NCBI GenBank assembly: GCA_900545495.1
Contig: UQZJ01000020.1
Coordinates: forward strand, 1 to 26,442
Length of the DNA stretch: 26,442 nt
Reading direction: 5' to 3'
From: an uncultured Eubacteriales bacterium
Lineage (GTDB): Bacteria > Bacillota > Clostridia > Oscillospirales > Oscillospiraceae
In this document: piece after piece, positions 1 through 7,041 of the stretch
Numbering within the stretch: position 1 is the first letter of the stretch
Layout of the letters: every line of letters starts with the position of its first letter
Position numbers and translations under genes: made by a program
Notes under the pieces: model-generated
What the model saw: only the letters and a program-made list of their open reading frames with translations
Database searches by the model: none
Told to the model about the DNA's origin: nothing

Positions 1-220
1 TCCTTGCAGAATAGCAAGCAAATCCGGTGAGTACCCACACCGGAGCTTGCCATTCTGGCAAGCAATGCACGGCGGTACCCACTCGTGCGTTTTGCAAAAT
101 TTCAGCCTTGCTGACCTTTTGCAAAATCTTGTTGGGAAACATCCCAAACCCTTTAACGATTTCTAAGAAATTGGCTACGCTCCTGCGGAGCTGAATATCA
201 ATCTATCTTCGGAAAGTGAG
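1..220. other. Dyad- and repeat-rich AT-rich DNA beside mobC; possible oriT-like or element-end region
   Basis: No gene is supported here. The stretch is dense in short ordered repeats. A perfect 8-bp inverted repeat with a 3-nt loop lies at 45-63 (GCTTGCCA/TGGCAAGC). A 7-bp inverted repeat lies at 23-29/38-44 (TCCGGTG/CACCGGA). The octamer GTACCCAC occurs at 31-38 and 75-82, and the near-palindrome TTTTGCAAAAT at 90-100 and 117-127. Such clusters next to a mobC-like gene resemble transfer origins or relaxase-control regions of mobilizable elements, but no nic site can be proven by eye. The element would continue off the left edge. Confidence 0.4.
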
Positions 221-424
221 TCATGGATTTTTGGGTTCACGGCGTTCAGGCAAATCCGGTTTTGCTGCATATCCGTCGATCGCCATTTTCCGAAGGTAAG
301 CGCTCATATTCTCTATACCAAGCTGCGCCATCCTCGCCTTTATCAAGCCGAGTTCTTTTTCATCTACGAAGAATTTGACCTGTATCGGTCGTTGACGGAT
401 TGCGGGTTTTCGCTTTTCTGACAT
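221..424 (-). CDS. MobC-like relaxosome accessory protein, short/truncated
   Basis: Encodes 67 residues. A basic N-terminus is followed by a segment (about residues 12-52) with the ribbon-helix-helix look of MobC proteins: a beta-strand-like QVKFFV, a helix with KARMAQLG, then NMSAYLRKMAIDGY. MobC proteins assist the relaxase at oriT of mobilizable plasmids and integrative elements. Family members usually run to 110-130 residues, with a C-terminal half rich in NNLNQ-type motifs. Here the protein stops right after the YLRKMAIDGY region, and I could not find the missing half in the other two frames downstream, so deletion rather than a point frameshift is likely. The ATG is preceded by GAGG at 8-nt spacing. 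It is the last gene of the leftward AT-rich cluster. The family call rests on motif resemblance only. Confidence 0.55.
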   Translation of the reverse strand: MSEKRKPAIRQRPIQVKFFVDEKELGLIKARMAQLGIENMSAYLRKMAIDGYAAKPDLPERREPKNP

Positions 425-472
425 TAACTGTACCTCAAAATCAGAATCGAGCCATTAAAAGCACGAATTTTT

Positions 473-772
473 TTATCCAAGAACTTCTTTGCAATATGCT
501 ATTTCTTCGGGAGAGAACAGGGATTGATATTCAGGTTTGCAAACAGAATTTTCCATCGTTAAATCTAATCTCCCGCAAAGACACAGCGTAGTAAAACCGT
601 CTGATGTATTTCCTGTTTGGAGAGCATTTGCAATTAGCCGTTTAGCCGTTTCAACACCACCATACTTGGCTATCATCTGGTTAAAACGTGTGGGATTGTA
701 TCTACATTCTTTTTTTGCATGAAGCATCTTGGCGCGGATTTCCTCTTCAAATTTAATAGCCAATGGGTCCAT
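473..772 (-). CDS. Small conserved hypothetical protein (99 aa)
   Basis: A 99-residue soluble protein without signal peptide or membrane segment. It contains the blocks GGVETAKRLI, DGFTTL, GRLDLTMEN and PEYQSLFSPEEI. I recognise the pattern (GGVETAKRL, then DGFTTLxxxGRLDLTxE, then LFxxEE) from small proteins of mobile and defence regions of Clostridia, but know no function for it. The ATG has an excellent AGGAGG ribosome site 8 nt upstream. The gap to the preceding zinc-ribbon gene is only 27 nt, so they are probably co-transcribed. It is AT-rich like its neighbours and unlike the rest of the window. Confidence 0.75.
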   Translation of the reverse strand: MDPLAIKFEEEIRAKMLHAKKECRYNPTRFNQMIAKYGGVETAKRLIANALQTGNTSDGFTTLCLCGRLDLTMENSVCKPEYQSLFSPEEIAYCKEVLG

Positions 773-799
773 ATGCCTACCCTCCTTGCAACGTCTTTG

Positions 800-1030
800 T
801 CAAACTTTTCGCTCAAATACTTTTCCGCATTTTTGACATATAAATTTCGTTTTCCCATGTTTTCCGTTAATACCTGTTGCAATACCGACAGCAGTTCCCA
901 ATGGATTGAATAAACTGCCAATTGCTCCACCGACAGCGGCTTTGCCAAAAGAAAACTTTGTTTTAGTTGAAATGGGAACTACATTTGTGCTGTTGCAGAA
1001 TATATTGGGACAACGAATTGTTTTCGCCAC
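800..1030 (-). CDS. Small zinc-ribbon protein with glycine-rich hydrophobic centre (76 aa)
   Basis: The start is GTG, chosen because AAGGAGG lies 9 nt upstream. The protein has a first cysteine pair near the N-terminus (CPNIFC) and a second near the C-terminus (CQKCGKVF). Together these could bind one zinc ion as a split zinc ribbon. Between them is a glycine/alanine-rich hydrophobic stretch (about residues 28-56, FGKAAVGGAIGSLFNP...) resembling the glycine-zipper-like segments of similar small proteins. It starts 14 nt after the lipoprotein stop codon, so it belongs to the same operon. The function is unknown; membrane association or a scaffold role is possible but not shown. Confidence 0.7.
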   Translation of the reverse strand: MAKTIRCPNIFCNSTNVVPISTKTKFSFGKAAVGGAIGSLFNPLGTAVGIATGINGKHGKTKFICQKCGKVFERKV

Positions 1031-1044
1031 TTTGATGCACCTCC

Positions 1045-1860
1045 TTATTGTTCAAGTGGTTCAAGGGTAATAATCCCCGATACCGTCAGGCTCACATAGT
1101 ATCCATCTGGAATAAAGATTTCTTGAATTTCACCATATTGTGAAAAAGAGTAAGTAGCATATTCATCGTCATTTTCTGGATTGCCAACATACACGTTACA
1201 GGCAGTTGCCACGTAATCGTATTGCTTGGGGTTAGAAGCATTCATAACTAAATACTTTCCACTGGGGATATAATATTCGTAATCGCCGTATTCCGTTTCT
1301 TTGCCCCAAGGACCCCTCATTGAAGAGTTAAGATAGTAAATGTTGGGGTTCCTGCTGCTCTCGTTTACACCGCTGCCGTAAGGATTATTTCCCGGAACAG
1401 CAGGAAATTTTCCGTCTGCTACACAATCGGCATATTCGCTTGACGCAAGCCACTTCTCTGTCTCAGTGCTGTAATTTTCAGGGGGCGTACTTGTTTCTGA
1501 GTGTCCCGCTGAATCGGTTGTAACCTCCTCGTTCTTGCTCGGAAAGGTATGATAAGAAACTATGATTGCAACAGTTTTATCAAACGTGTCTCCCGCACGA
1601 AACGAACCGTCTCCGTCAATAGTTACTTCTTCTACTTCCCCATCTTTCGTCAGCCATCCCGTAACGAGGTCCTCTATTGTTTTTGTCTGGATATTTACGA
1701 ATCCTGCCGCAGATATATCGTTCACTACATCTTGATAATTTTTGCCTTTGCAATCATTTGCAGACACTGGAACTTTCAGAAGATCCGAGGAATCCTGCGA
1801 ACAAGCAGCTAATAACAAACACAACATTATGGATAGCCACAATGCGATAGTACGTTTCAT
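1045..1860 (-). CDS. Secreted lipoprotein with PASTA-like domain (271 aa)
   Basis: The chosen ATG (1858-1860) has GGAGGA 7 nt upstream; an in-frame ATG 15 nt earlier has none. The N-terminus is a lipoprotein signal: MKRT, a hydrophobic core, and the lipobox LAAC with acceptor Cys20. Residues about 30-105 resemble a PASTA domain (VPVS, then GKNYQDVVNDISAAGF, a charged strand pair, and a closing IIVSYHTF). These domains occur in penicillin-binding proteins, Ser/Thr kinases and many clostridial lipoproteins. A Ser/Thr/Glu-rich linker follows. Next comes a C-terminal region rich in Tyr, Gly and Asn (GSGVN, YYLNSSMRGPWG, YYIPSGKYLVMNAS) that looks like a small beta-sandwich of unknown role. It is the first gene of a leftward operon with its own promoter. 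Confidence 0.75.
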   Translation of the reverse strand: MKRTIALWLSIMLCLLLAACSQDSSDLLKVPVSANDCKGKNYQDVVNDISAAGFVNIQTKTIEDLVTGWLTKDGEVEEVTIDGDGSFRAGDTFDKTVAIIVSYHTFPSKNEEVTTDSAGHSETSTPPENYSTETEKWLASSEYADCVADGKFPAVPGNNPYGSGVNESSRNPNIYYLNSSMRGPWGKETEYGDYEYYIPSGKYLVMNASNPKQYDYVATACNVYVGNPENDDEYATYSFSQYGEIQEIFIPDGYYVSLTVSGIITLEPLEQ

Positions 1861-1897
1861 AGAAAAGTCCTCCAAAATCGTCAGAGTGTGTACACAT

Positions 1898-1927
1898 ATT
1901 ATAGCACAATAACAAGAACTCTTTCAA
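1898..1927 (-). promoter_or_regulatory. Sigma-A-type promoter of the lipoprotein operon
   Basis: Read on the minus strand: TTGAAA (1922-1927), an 18-bp spacer, then TATAAT (1898-1903) preceded by TGC, an extended -10. It lies about 38 bp upstream of the lipoprotein start codon and is the only strong promoter seen for the four leftward genes. Confidence 0.7.
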
Positions 1928-2223
1928 GCTGTCTGCGGAAATTTATCGTTTATAGCAGGTCATTTGCTACAAGCATTCGGCGTTTGCGCGTTTTTGATGA
2001 AGTCGTGTGTACTTCGCATCGATCCTTGATCTATCAGCTTTACGATTTATAGGGAAAGTTATTGCAAACGGAAAAGTTCATTCTATTCAGCGAACGCTGT
2101 TTATTGTAGCGCGATTCACTATTCAGGAGTGCTTTCATTACCGAGATGACAACTATTTCACCCTTTTCACTATCCTTACCTTACAGAACAGAAAATAGGC
2201 GATTTTCAACCCTTAGCTGTACA
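1928..2223. other. Intergenic, no gene recognised
   Basis: AT-rich sequence between the leftward promoter and the degV terminator. Short open frames exist on the plus strand, but none has a ribosome site or a recognisable protein. This is plausibly the right-hand scar of the foreign island; no flanking direct repeat can be verified because the left end is outside the window. Confidence 0.4.
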
Positions 2224-2265
2224 AAAACAGGCAGCACCCAACCGAAGTTGAGTGCCGCCTGTTTT
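2224..2265 (-). terminator. Intrinsic terminator downstream of degV
   Basis: An inverted repeat with a 4-nt loop at 2243-2246. On the minus-strand RNA it is fully paired, using two G-U wobbles that would be mismatches on the plus strand. It is followed by a run of five U (complement of 2223-2227). This strand bias assigns it to the leftward SGNH-degV transcript, about 115 nt after the degV stop. Confidence 0.85.
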
Positions 2266-2381
2266 GTTGTCCAATCCTGCTTGGCAGATGCCGATTTTGT
2301 AGTTTCCTCAAATTACTGTCTTATCGGCACACGGCAAAGCCTCCCGGTCACTTTTTTATGCTCTTTTTTACGTGGAAGCCG

Positions 2382-3239
2382 TCACCGCCACGTCTCGCTG
2401 TAGAAGTACACCGCCAGCATCCCCGGCCCCACATGGGCGCCGGTGACCGGCTCATGGCACACCGTCAGGATCTCGCCGGTACAGCCCACCTGCCGCAGCC
2501 GCGTGGCAATGTGCAGTGCATCGGCCGGAGAGCTCGCGTGGGAGATGCCCACCGGTGCGCTCCTGTCCTCCACCATCTGGTCGTAGAGCGCCACCAGCTC
2601 CTCCATACCGGCCTTCCGGCCCCGCACCTTGGCGAGCTGGACGATCTTGCCCTCCTCGTCGCCCTGTAGGATGGGCTTGATCTGCAGCAGCGTACCGGCC
2701 AGCGCCGCGCTGCCCGAGATACGCCCGCCCTTACGCAGGAATTTGAGGTCATCCACCATAAAGTGCTGGCGCATCTTGCCGCACAGCTCCTCGCAGCGCA
2801 CCACGATCTCCTCGATCACGCGGCCCTCCGCCGCCAGCTTGGCGGCCGCCAGCACGATCAGTCCCTCACCCAGCGAGGCGCCGCGGGTATCCAGCACCCG
2901 GATCTTCCGCTCCGGATACTTCTCCGCCAGCTCACGGGCCACCAGCCCCACGCCCCAGCAGGTGCCGCTGACACCGCTGGACAGCCCCACATACAGCACG
3001 TCCTCACCGTTGATGAGATACGGCTCCATGCCCTTCTGCGCCGCATCAGGCGTGACCATGGAGGTCTGCACCGATGCGCCATGCCGCAGCGCGTCGTAAA
3101 ACCCGCGGCCATCAAACTCCACCGAGGTGTCCGCCGGTACGCCGTCCACCGTATAGGTCAGGCAAAGCTCCTCAATACCGTACTGCTCCCGCAGTGCCTT
3201 GGGCAGATTTGCCGCGTTGTCCGTGATGATATGTACCAT
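2382..3239 (-). CDS. DegV family fatty-acid-binding protein
   Basis: A 285-residue DegV-fold protein of full family length. It starts with the typical MVHIITDNAANLP (strand with Asp/Ser near the N-terminus). It carries TSMVTP at 59-64 and LSSGVSGT at 86-93, which contact the lipid head group in the family, and the hallmark LKFLRKGGRIS at 165-175. DegV/FakB-type proteins bind a fatty acid in a buried pocket; FakB members present it to the kinase FakA. No FakA is in view, so substrate and partner are unknown. The C-terminal end (GPGMLAVYF) is also typical. It starts 37 nt after the SGNH hydrolase with AAGGAGA upstream, so the two are probably co-transcribed. Confidence 0.93.
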   Translation of the reverse strand: MVHIITDNAANLPKALREQYGIEELCLTYTVDGVPADTSVEFDGRGFYDALRHGASVQTSMVTPDAAQKGMEPYLINGEDVLYVGLSSGVSGTCWGVGLVARELAEKYPERKIRVLDTRGASLGEGLIVLAAAKLAAEGRVIEEIVVRCEELCGKMRQHFMVDDLKFLRKGGRISGSAALAGTLLQIKPILQGDEEGKIVQLAKVRGRKAGMEELVALYDQMVEDRSAPVGISHASSPADALHIATRLRQVGCTGEILTVCHEPVTGAHVGPGMLAVYFYSETWR

Positions 3240-3276
3240 AAGCGTCTCCTTTTGTTCCCGCCGGCGCGGGCCGTCC

Positions 3277-3954
3277 TTACAGCTGGGGCGTGACCCACTG
3301 CGCCAATGTGTCGAATAGCTGCCTGTATCCCAGCATGGTCAGGTGGATGCCGTCCGCCGCGATCATCTGCGGCAGCTCCCGCAGCGGCAGGAATCGGCGG
3401 CGCACATCGATCAGCGGCAGCCCCTCGCCTAAGGCAAAGGCAGCCACCGTGTCGGAGTACAGCTCCTGATGCCGGTAAATACGGCCCTCGTCGCCCAGCC
3501 ATTGCAAAATGCGCTCCCGGCTGAGCCCGTCTCTGCAAATATAATCCAAATACCGCTTCCCGTCAATAGGCGGCAGTGTCATCAGCACCGGCTGCACCCC
3601 GGCTCGCAGCAGCTCCGTCACCGTCTGCTTCAGCTTGGCGCGAAAATCCGGCAGCTCCGTACGGGGCTTATGCACCCCCTCCGGATCGGCGGCGACGCCT
3701 GCCCAGTCAAAGTCGCTGTCATTGCCGCCGTAGGCCACCAGCGCCCAGCGTGCGTCTATGCCCCGCTGCACATCGTGCTCCACCAGCGACAACCCCTTGC
3801 TGATCGTCGAGCCCATCTTGGCGCGGTTCACCACCTCCAGCCGCTCCGTGGGGTACTGCGCCATGATCTCCGCCAGATGGAAGTGATACCGCATCGTCTC
3901 ATCCGGCATGGTGGCCTTCAGCAGAGAATCTCCGTATACATACGCCCGTTCCAT
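3277..3954 (-). CDS. SGNH/GDSL-family hydrolase (225 aa)
   Basis: All catalytic blocks of an SGNH hydrolase are present. Block I is VYGDSL with the nucleophile Ser10. Block II is the glycine in AKMGST (near 48). Block III is YGGND at 75-79 with the oxyanion Asn78. Block V is DGIHLTMLGY with Asp201 and His204. Members are esterases, lipases or deacetylases acting on acyl esters or acetylated sugars. There is no signal peptide or membrane segment, so it is probably cytoplasmic. The length is normal. The start has AGGAGG upstream and a strong promoter. It leads a two-gene unit with degV; the pairing of an esterase with a fatty-acid binder is suggestive, but the true substrate cannot be read from the sequence. 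Confidence 0.9.
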   Translation of the reverse strand: MERAYVYGDSLLKATMPDETMRYHFHLAEIMAQYPTERLEVVNRAKMGSTISKGLSLVEHDVQRGIDARWALVAYGGNDSDFDWAGVAADPEGVHKPRTELPDFRAKLKQTVTELLRAGVQPVLMTLPPIDGKRYLDYICRDGLSRERILQWLGDEGRIYRHQELYSDTVAAFALGEGLPLIDVRRRFLPLRELPQMIAADGIHLTMLGYRQLFDTLAQWVTPQL

Positions 3955-3981
3955 CGTATATCCTCCTTGGCGTTTTTATAT

Positions 3982-4010
3982 AATATAGCATATTAGATAC
4001 GCCGCGTCAA
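3982..4010 (-). promoter_or_regulatory. Promoter of the SGNH hydrolase-degV unit
   Basis: On the minus strand: TTGACG (4005-4010), a 17-bp spacer, then TATATT (3982-3987) preceded by TGC. It lies about 30 bp upstream of the hydrolase start and is back to back with the promoter of the DUF1836 gene. Confidence 0.75.
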
Positions 4011-4030
4011 GCTACCACATCATGTTTTTC

Positions 4031-4059
4031 TTGTCAAAAAAATCGCCTTATGATATAGT
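4031..4059 (+). promoter_or_regulatory. Promoter of the DUF1836 gene
   Basis: TTGTCA (4031-4036), a 17-bp spacer, then TATAGT (4054-4059) preceded by TGA, an extended -10. The start codon follows about 31 bp later with TAAGGAGG at 4076-4083. Its -35 lies only 21 bp from the divergent -35 at 4005-4010, so one regulator could control both. Confidence 0.75.
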
Positions 4060-4090
4060 ATATTACGTCTACGAGTAAGGAGGCAGCGAA

Positions 4091-4699
4091 ATGCAATACG
4101 ACAAGGACTTAGTGGCCCACAAGCTGCGGCGCTGGGACAAGTTTATCACCGACTATCACCTGCCGGAATGGGAGACTATCCCGGATTTTGGCCTATACAT
4201 GGATCAGGTCATCGTGCTGCTGGAGCAGTATCTCAGCTTCATCCCCTCCCCCGCCGGAACGAAGGAGCATTTTGTGACCTCCTCCACCATCAACAACTAT
4301 GTACGCCTGAAGATCATGCCCGCGCCGGTAAAGCGCAAGTACCACCGGGTACACATCGCCTACCTCATCATGATCCTGACCATGAAGCAAAGCCTCAGCA
4401 TCAGCGACGTGCAGAAGGTCATCCCGCCGGACAGCAGCGAGGAGGAGGTACGGGTGGTCTACGAGAACTACTCGGAGAAGTTCCGGCGGCTGGCGCTGTT
4501 CTTCAACCAGCAGGTACAGTCCGGCGCGGAGGGTATCCATACGCCTGGACAGAGCACCGACAACGCCGTAGAACTGCTGGTCATTGAGAGTGCGCTGATC
4601 GCAGGCTTCTCCAAAATCTTGGCGGAAAAGCTCATCCGCCTGTGCGGCGCCGACACAGAGGACGTGCTGGCGGCGGAGGGCGAACCGGCACAGAACTGA
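4091..4699 (+). CDS. DUF1836 domain protein (202 aa), probable DNA-binding regulator
   Basis: The DUF1836 signature runs from about residue 12 to 120: LRRWDKFITDYHLPEWETIPDF-type N-terminus, the block TSSTINNYVRLKIMPAPVKRKY, the strand HIAYLIMILTMKQ, then LSISDVQKVI. The central block resembles a MerR-like helix-turn-helix (STINNYVRLKIMPAP). The family is common in Clostridia and Bacilli and is generally considered regulatory, but I know of no characterised target. The C-terminal third is helical and poorly conserved. It is monocistronic, with its own promoter and terminator, and divergent from the SGNH-degV unit, which it might regulate by position alone. The ribosome site TAAGGAGG makes the start secure. 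Confidence 0.9.
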   Translation: MQYDKDLVAHKLRRWDKFITDYHLPEWETIPDFGLYMDQVIVLLEQYLSFIPSPAGTKEHFVTSSTINNYVRLKIMPAPVKRKYHRVHIAYLIMILTMKQSLSISDVQKVIPPDSSEEEVRVVYENYSEKFRRLALFFNQQVQSGAEGIHTPGQSTDNAVELLVIESALIAGFSKILAEKLIRLCGADTEDVLAAEGEPAQN

Positions 4700-4709
4700 T
4701 CACACATGA

Positions 4710-4743
4710 AAAGCAGCCATTTTCTCCGGGAAATGGCTGCTTT
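4710..4743 (+). terminator. Intrinsic terminator after the DUF1836 gene
   Basis: A perfect 13-bp stem (4710-4722 with 4731-4743), an 8-nt loop and a short T run, starting 10 nt after the DUF1836 stop. It overlaps the start of a long open frame that runs into the glycosyltransferase, which argues against an upstream start for that gene. Confidence 0.8.
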
Positions 4744-4757
4744 CTCACGCTCTGTAC

Positions 4758-4809
4758 CACCGCCCCTGCCGCCGTGCGCATCCCCCTTCCCTCGGCGGCA
4801 GGGGCGGTG
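4758..4809. repeat. Perfect 17-bp inverted repeat (18-nt loop)
   Basis: CACCGCCCCTGCCGCCG at 4758-4774 is exactly mirrored at 4793-4809. The arm is very GC-rich, so the RNA hairpin would be extremely stable. The loop is too short to contain an invertible promoter of the Bacteroides capsule type. Confidence 0.85.
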
Positions 4810-4917
4810 CGGGCGGGTATTTTTTCTGTCGGGCGGCGCAGCATACAGAAACCGCAAAAAACGCGGAAATATCCCGGCATTTCCGTCGAAAGGCCCGCGG
4901 AATTTCAGTGCAGTCTA

Positions 4918-4946
4918 TTGCAAAAGCGGAGAAAATATGCTATTCT
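4918..4946 (+). promoter_or_regulatory. Probable promoter of the surface-glycan operon
   Basis: TTGCAA (4918-4923), 17-bp spacer, TATTCT (4941-4946) with TGC directly upstream (extended -10). It is the best match between the DUF1836 terminator and the glycosyltransferase. No other convincing promoter was seen upstream of the following ten genes. Confidence 0.5.
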
Positions 4947-5041
4947 TTTACGGTCTGGTATTATGCTTGGAAGTATGCTTTCCGGCGTTTTACCTGCAAA
5001 AAATGCGAGAAAGGACGTGCTGCTTATTGGGATCGGATCGT

Positions 5042-6046
5042 GTGACATTCAGCGTGATCGTCCCCGTTTTTAACGTGGAGTCCTATCTGTCCGCCTGTCT
5101 GGAGAGTATACTTCCGGCGCTGACGGCGGCGGATGAGATCATCCTCTCTCTGGGACACTCCGCCGATGACAGCACCGCCATCGCAGAGCGCTGCACCCGG
5201 CAGCACGCCAACATCCATCTGCTCTGGCAGGATGGGAAGGGACTGTCCAACGCCCGCAACTGCGCGGTGCGCGAGGCACAGGGTACCTATGTCCTGTATA
5301 TCGACAGCGATGATCTGGTGGACGCGGCGCTGTTCGCCCATGCGCTGCAGGGCATCCGGGAGGATACCGCCCCCAAGGAGCTGTACGTCTTCGACTTCTA
5401 CCACGACAACCGCCGCACCGGATGTCTGGAGCCGCGGTTCCAGATCGGCGCCGGTGGTGATTTTCAGGGTGTAGCCCACATCGACCGGATGCTGCGGCGG
5501 CACCAGTGCTTCTGGAATGTGTGGCGCTTCATCTACCGCCGTGATTTTCTGGAGCGGAACGGTATCACATTTCTGGAAAACCGCATGAGCGAGGATATGG
5601 ACTACACCACCAGCGTCCTGTTGGCACAGCCGGACGCTGCCTTTTATCATACGCCGTATTACCGATACGCCGTAGGGCGCGGCACATCCCTGATGGACAG
5701 GCCCACCCTGCGCCGTTTGGAGGATACCGTGTTCGTACTGGAGCGCTCCATCCGGCGGCTGCGGGAAGCGGCCCTGCCCTATTCGGACTGCGTGACGGCG
5801 CAGCTCCAATTTGAATATGTTCTCAATATGGCGCAGCTCTACGAGATACCGGCGGCAGACAGGGCGGCGGGCCGACAGCTCTTTGCCGACGCCCGGGAGA
5901 TCCTGTCCGGCGACCGCGACCGTCTCGTCCGGCTTCTGCGCCTTCTACTGCGGCTTACCGGCCTGACAGCCACAGCGTATCTCCTGCACACGGCCAAAAA
6001 GCTCCGGCGCACATTAAAACAAGGAAAAAAGGGGAAAACCGCATGA
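5042..6046 (+). CDS. GT2-family glycosyltransferase (334 aa)
   Basis: A cytoplasmic family 2 (GT-A fold) transferase. From the chosen GTG the protein begins directly with the nucleotide-binding strand TFSVIVPVFNVESYL. The metal-binding DSDD is at 88-91, and a SEDMDYT acceptor/catalytic acid motif follows near residue 182. Where most relatives have DDGSTDGS this one has GHSADDST, a modest deviation. The C-terminus is basic, with a hydrophobic/amphipathic stretch (RLLRLLLRLTGLTATAYLLH) that could anchor it to the membrane. The start is uncertain: in-frame ATGs exist at 5003 and 4937, the latter overlapping the proposed promoter. It is the first gene of the glycan operon and overlaps hddA by 4 bp (ATGA). 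Sugar specificity cannot be deduced. Confidence 0.85.
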   Translation: MTFSVIVPVFNVESYLSACLESILPALTAADEIILSLGHSADDSTAIAERCTRQHANIHLLWQDGKGLSNARNCAVREAQGTYVLYIDSDDLVDAALFAHALQGIREDTAPKELYVFDFYHDNRRTGCLEPRFQIGAGGDFQGVAHIDRMLRRHQCFWNVWRFIYRRDFLERNGITFLENRMSEDMDYTTSVLLAQPDAAFYHTPYYRYAVGRGTSLMDRPTLRRLEDTVFVLERSIRRLREAALPYSDCVTAQLQFEYVLNMAQLYEIPAADRAAGRQLFADAREILSGDRDRLVRLLRLLLRLTGLTATAYLLHTAKKLRRTLKQGKKGKTA

Positions 6047-7029
6047 TCATGACGAAAACGCCCTTCCGCATCAGCTTTGCCGGCGGCGGAAGTGATCTGG
6101 CAGACTTTTACGAGCAGTACGGCGGCTGCGTGCTGAGCACCTCGATCAACCGCTACTGCTACATCTCCATCCATCCGTATTTCGACGAGAACAAAACGCT
6201 TCTGAAATACTCCGAAAACGAGCTGGTCAATGACCTCTCCGAGATCCGGCACCGCATTTTCAACTGCGTGCTGAACGAGCGGAAGCTCCACGGCGTGGAG
6301 ATCGTCTCCACGGCGGACGTGCCGGGCGGCACCGGCCTTGGCTCCTCCAGCACGTTCACGGTGGGTCTTATCAACACGCTGAACTGCTATCAGGGAAAGT
6401 ATATGTCCAAGGGCGCTATTGCGGAAAAGGCCTGCCAGATCGAGATCGAAAAGCTGGGCAGTCCCATCGGCAAGCAGGACCAGTACGCCGCTGCCTACGG
6501 CGGCCTGAATTTCATCCGCTTCCACCGGGACGGCACAGTATCCGTGGCGCCGGTAATGATGCGCTCGGAGACATACCGCCGCCTCCAGCAGAATCTGATG
6601 ATGTTCTATACCGGCGACGTCCGCTCCGCCAACTCCATCCTGTCGGAGCAGAAGAAGAACATGGGCTCCGCGGACAAGACCGCCAATCTCCGCCAGATGT
6701 GCGCGCTGGCGGAGGATATGCGCACGGCGCTGGAGCGGGACGACATCTCCGGCTTCGGCGACCTGCTGAACGAGGGCTGGAAGCTGAAGCGGACGCTTGC
6801 CAGCGGCATCTCCAATCCGGCCATCGACGAGGCGTACGAGACCGCCATGGCAAATGGTGCACTGGGCGGCAAGCTGCTGGGCGCCGGCGGCGGCGGATTC
6901 CTGCTGTTCTACTGTGAGCCCGACAAGCAGGAGCAGCTGCGCGTTGCTCTGCGGAAAAAGGAATTCCCCTTCTCCTTCGAGAAGGACGGTACCTCTGTGG
7001 CGTATATTGGTGACAAATACTGGGATTAA
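6043..7029 (+). CDS. hddA: D-glycero-alpha-D-manno-heptose-7-phosphate kinase (GHMP family)
   Basis: A 328-residue GHMP kinase: N-terminal TPFRISFAGGGSDL, the ATP-binding loop PGGTGLGSSS at 94-103, GKQDQYAAAYGG in the middle, and the glycine-rich motif 3 (GGKLLGAGGGG) near residue 280. This combination matches HddA-type kinases, which phosphorylate heptose 7-phosphate at C1 to give the alpha-1,7-bisphosphate. Relatives acting on fucose or mannose-type sugars share the fold, but gmhA and a gmhB/hddC fusion just downstream make heptose by far the best call. The product is cytoplasmic. The start overlaps the preceding stop (ATGA); a second ATG two codons later is an equal candidate. Confidence 0.88.
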   Translation: MIMTKTPFRISFAGGGSDLADFYEQYGGCVLSTSINRYCYISIHPYFDENKTLLKYSENELVNDLSEIRHRIFNCVLNERKLHGVEIVSTADVPGGTGLGSSSTFTVGLINTLNCYQGKYMSKGAIAEKACQIEIEKLGSPIGKQDQYAAAYGGLNFIRFHRDGTVSVAPVMMRSETYRRLQQNLMMFYTGDVRSANSILSEQKKNMGSADKTANLRQMCALAEDMRTALERDDISGFGDLLNEGWKLKRTLASGISNPAIDEAYETAMANGALGGKLLGAGGGGFLLFYCEPDKQEQLRVALRKKEFPFSFEKDGTSVAYIGDKYWD

Positions 7030-7041
7030 AGGAGGAAGAAT

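Larger units (their letters stand above)
4744..5041 (+). promoter_or_regulatory. Structured leader upstream of the surface-glycan operon
   Basis: This stretch of about 300 nt has no supported gene. It holds a perfect 17-bp inverted repeat (4758-4774 with 4793-4809). A short hairpin follows (7-bp arms 4864-4870/4879-4885). Next is a promoter-like pair: TTGCAA (4918-4923), a 17-bp spacer, then TATTCT (4941-4946) preceded by TGC. A T6 tract (4820-4825) follows the large hairpin after a 10-nt GC-rich gap, so the hairpin may be a second terminator insulating the operon. The roughly 90 nt between the predicted transcription start and the first start codon could hold further control. Confidence 0.45.

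Noticed and set aside
673..948. 91-codon frame overlapping the zinc-ribbon and 99-residue genes
   Set aside because: It overlaps two genes with good ribosome sites in other frames and has none of its own.
4758..4809. Invertible promoter of the Bacteroides capsule type
   Set aside because: The inverted repeat encloses only 18 nt, too little for a promoter, and no invertase gene is nearby.
4706..5041. N-terminal extension of the GT2 glycosyltransferase
   Set aside because: The frame is open, but it begins inside the preceding terminator and crosses the 17-bp inverted repeat and the likely promoter. Its protein is Pro/Arg-rich without similarity to the family.
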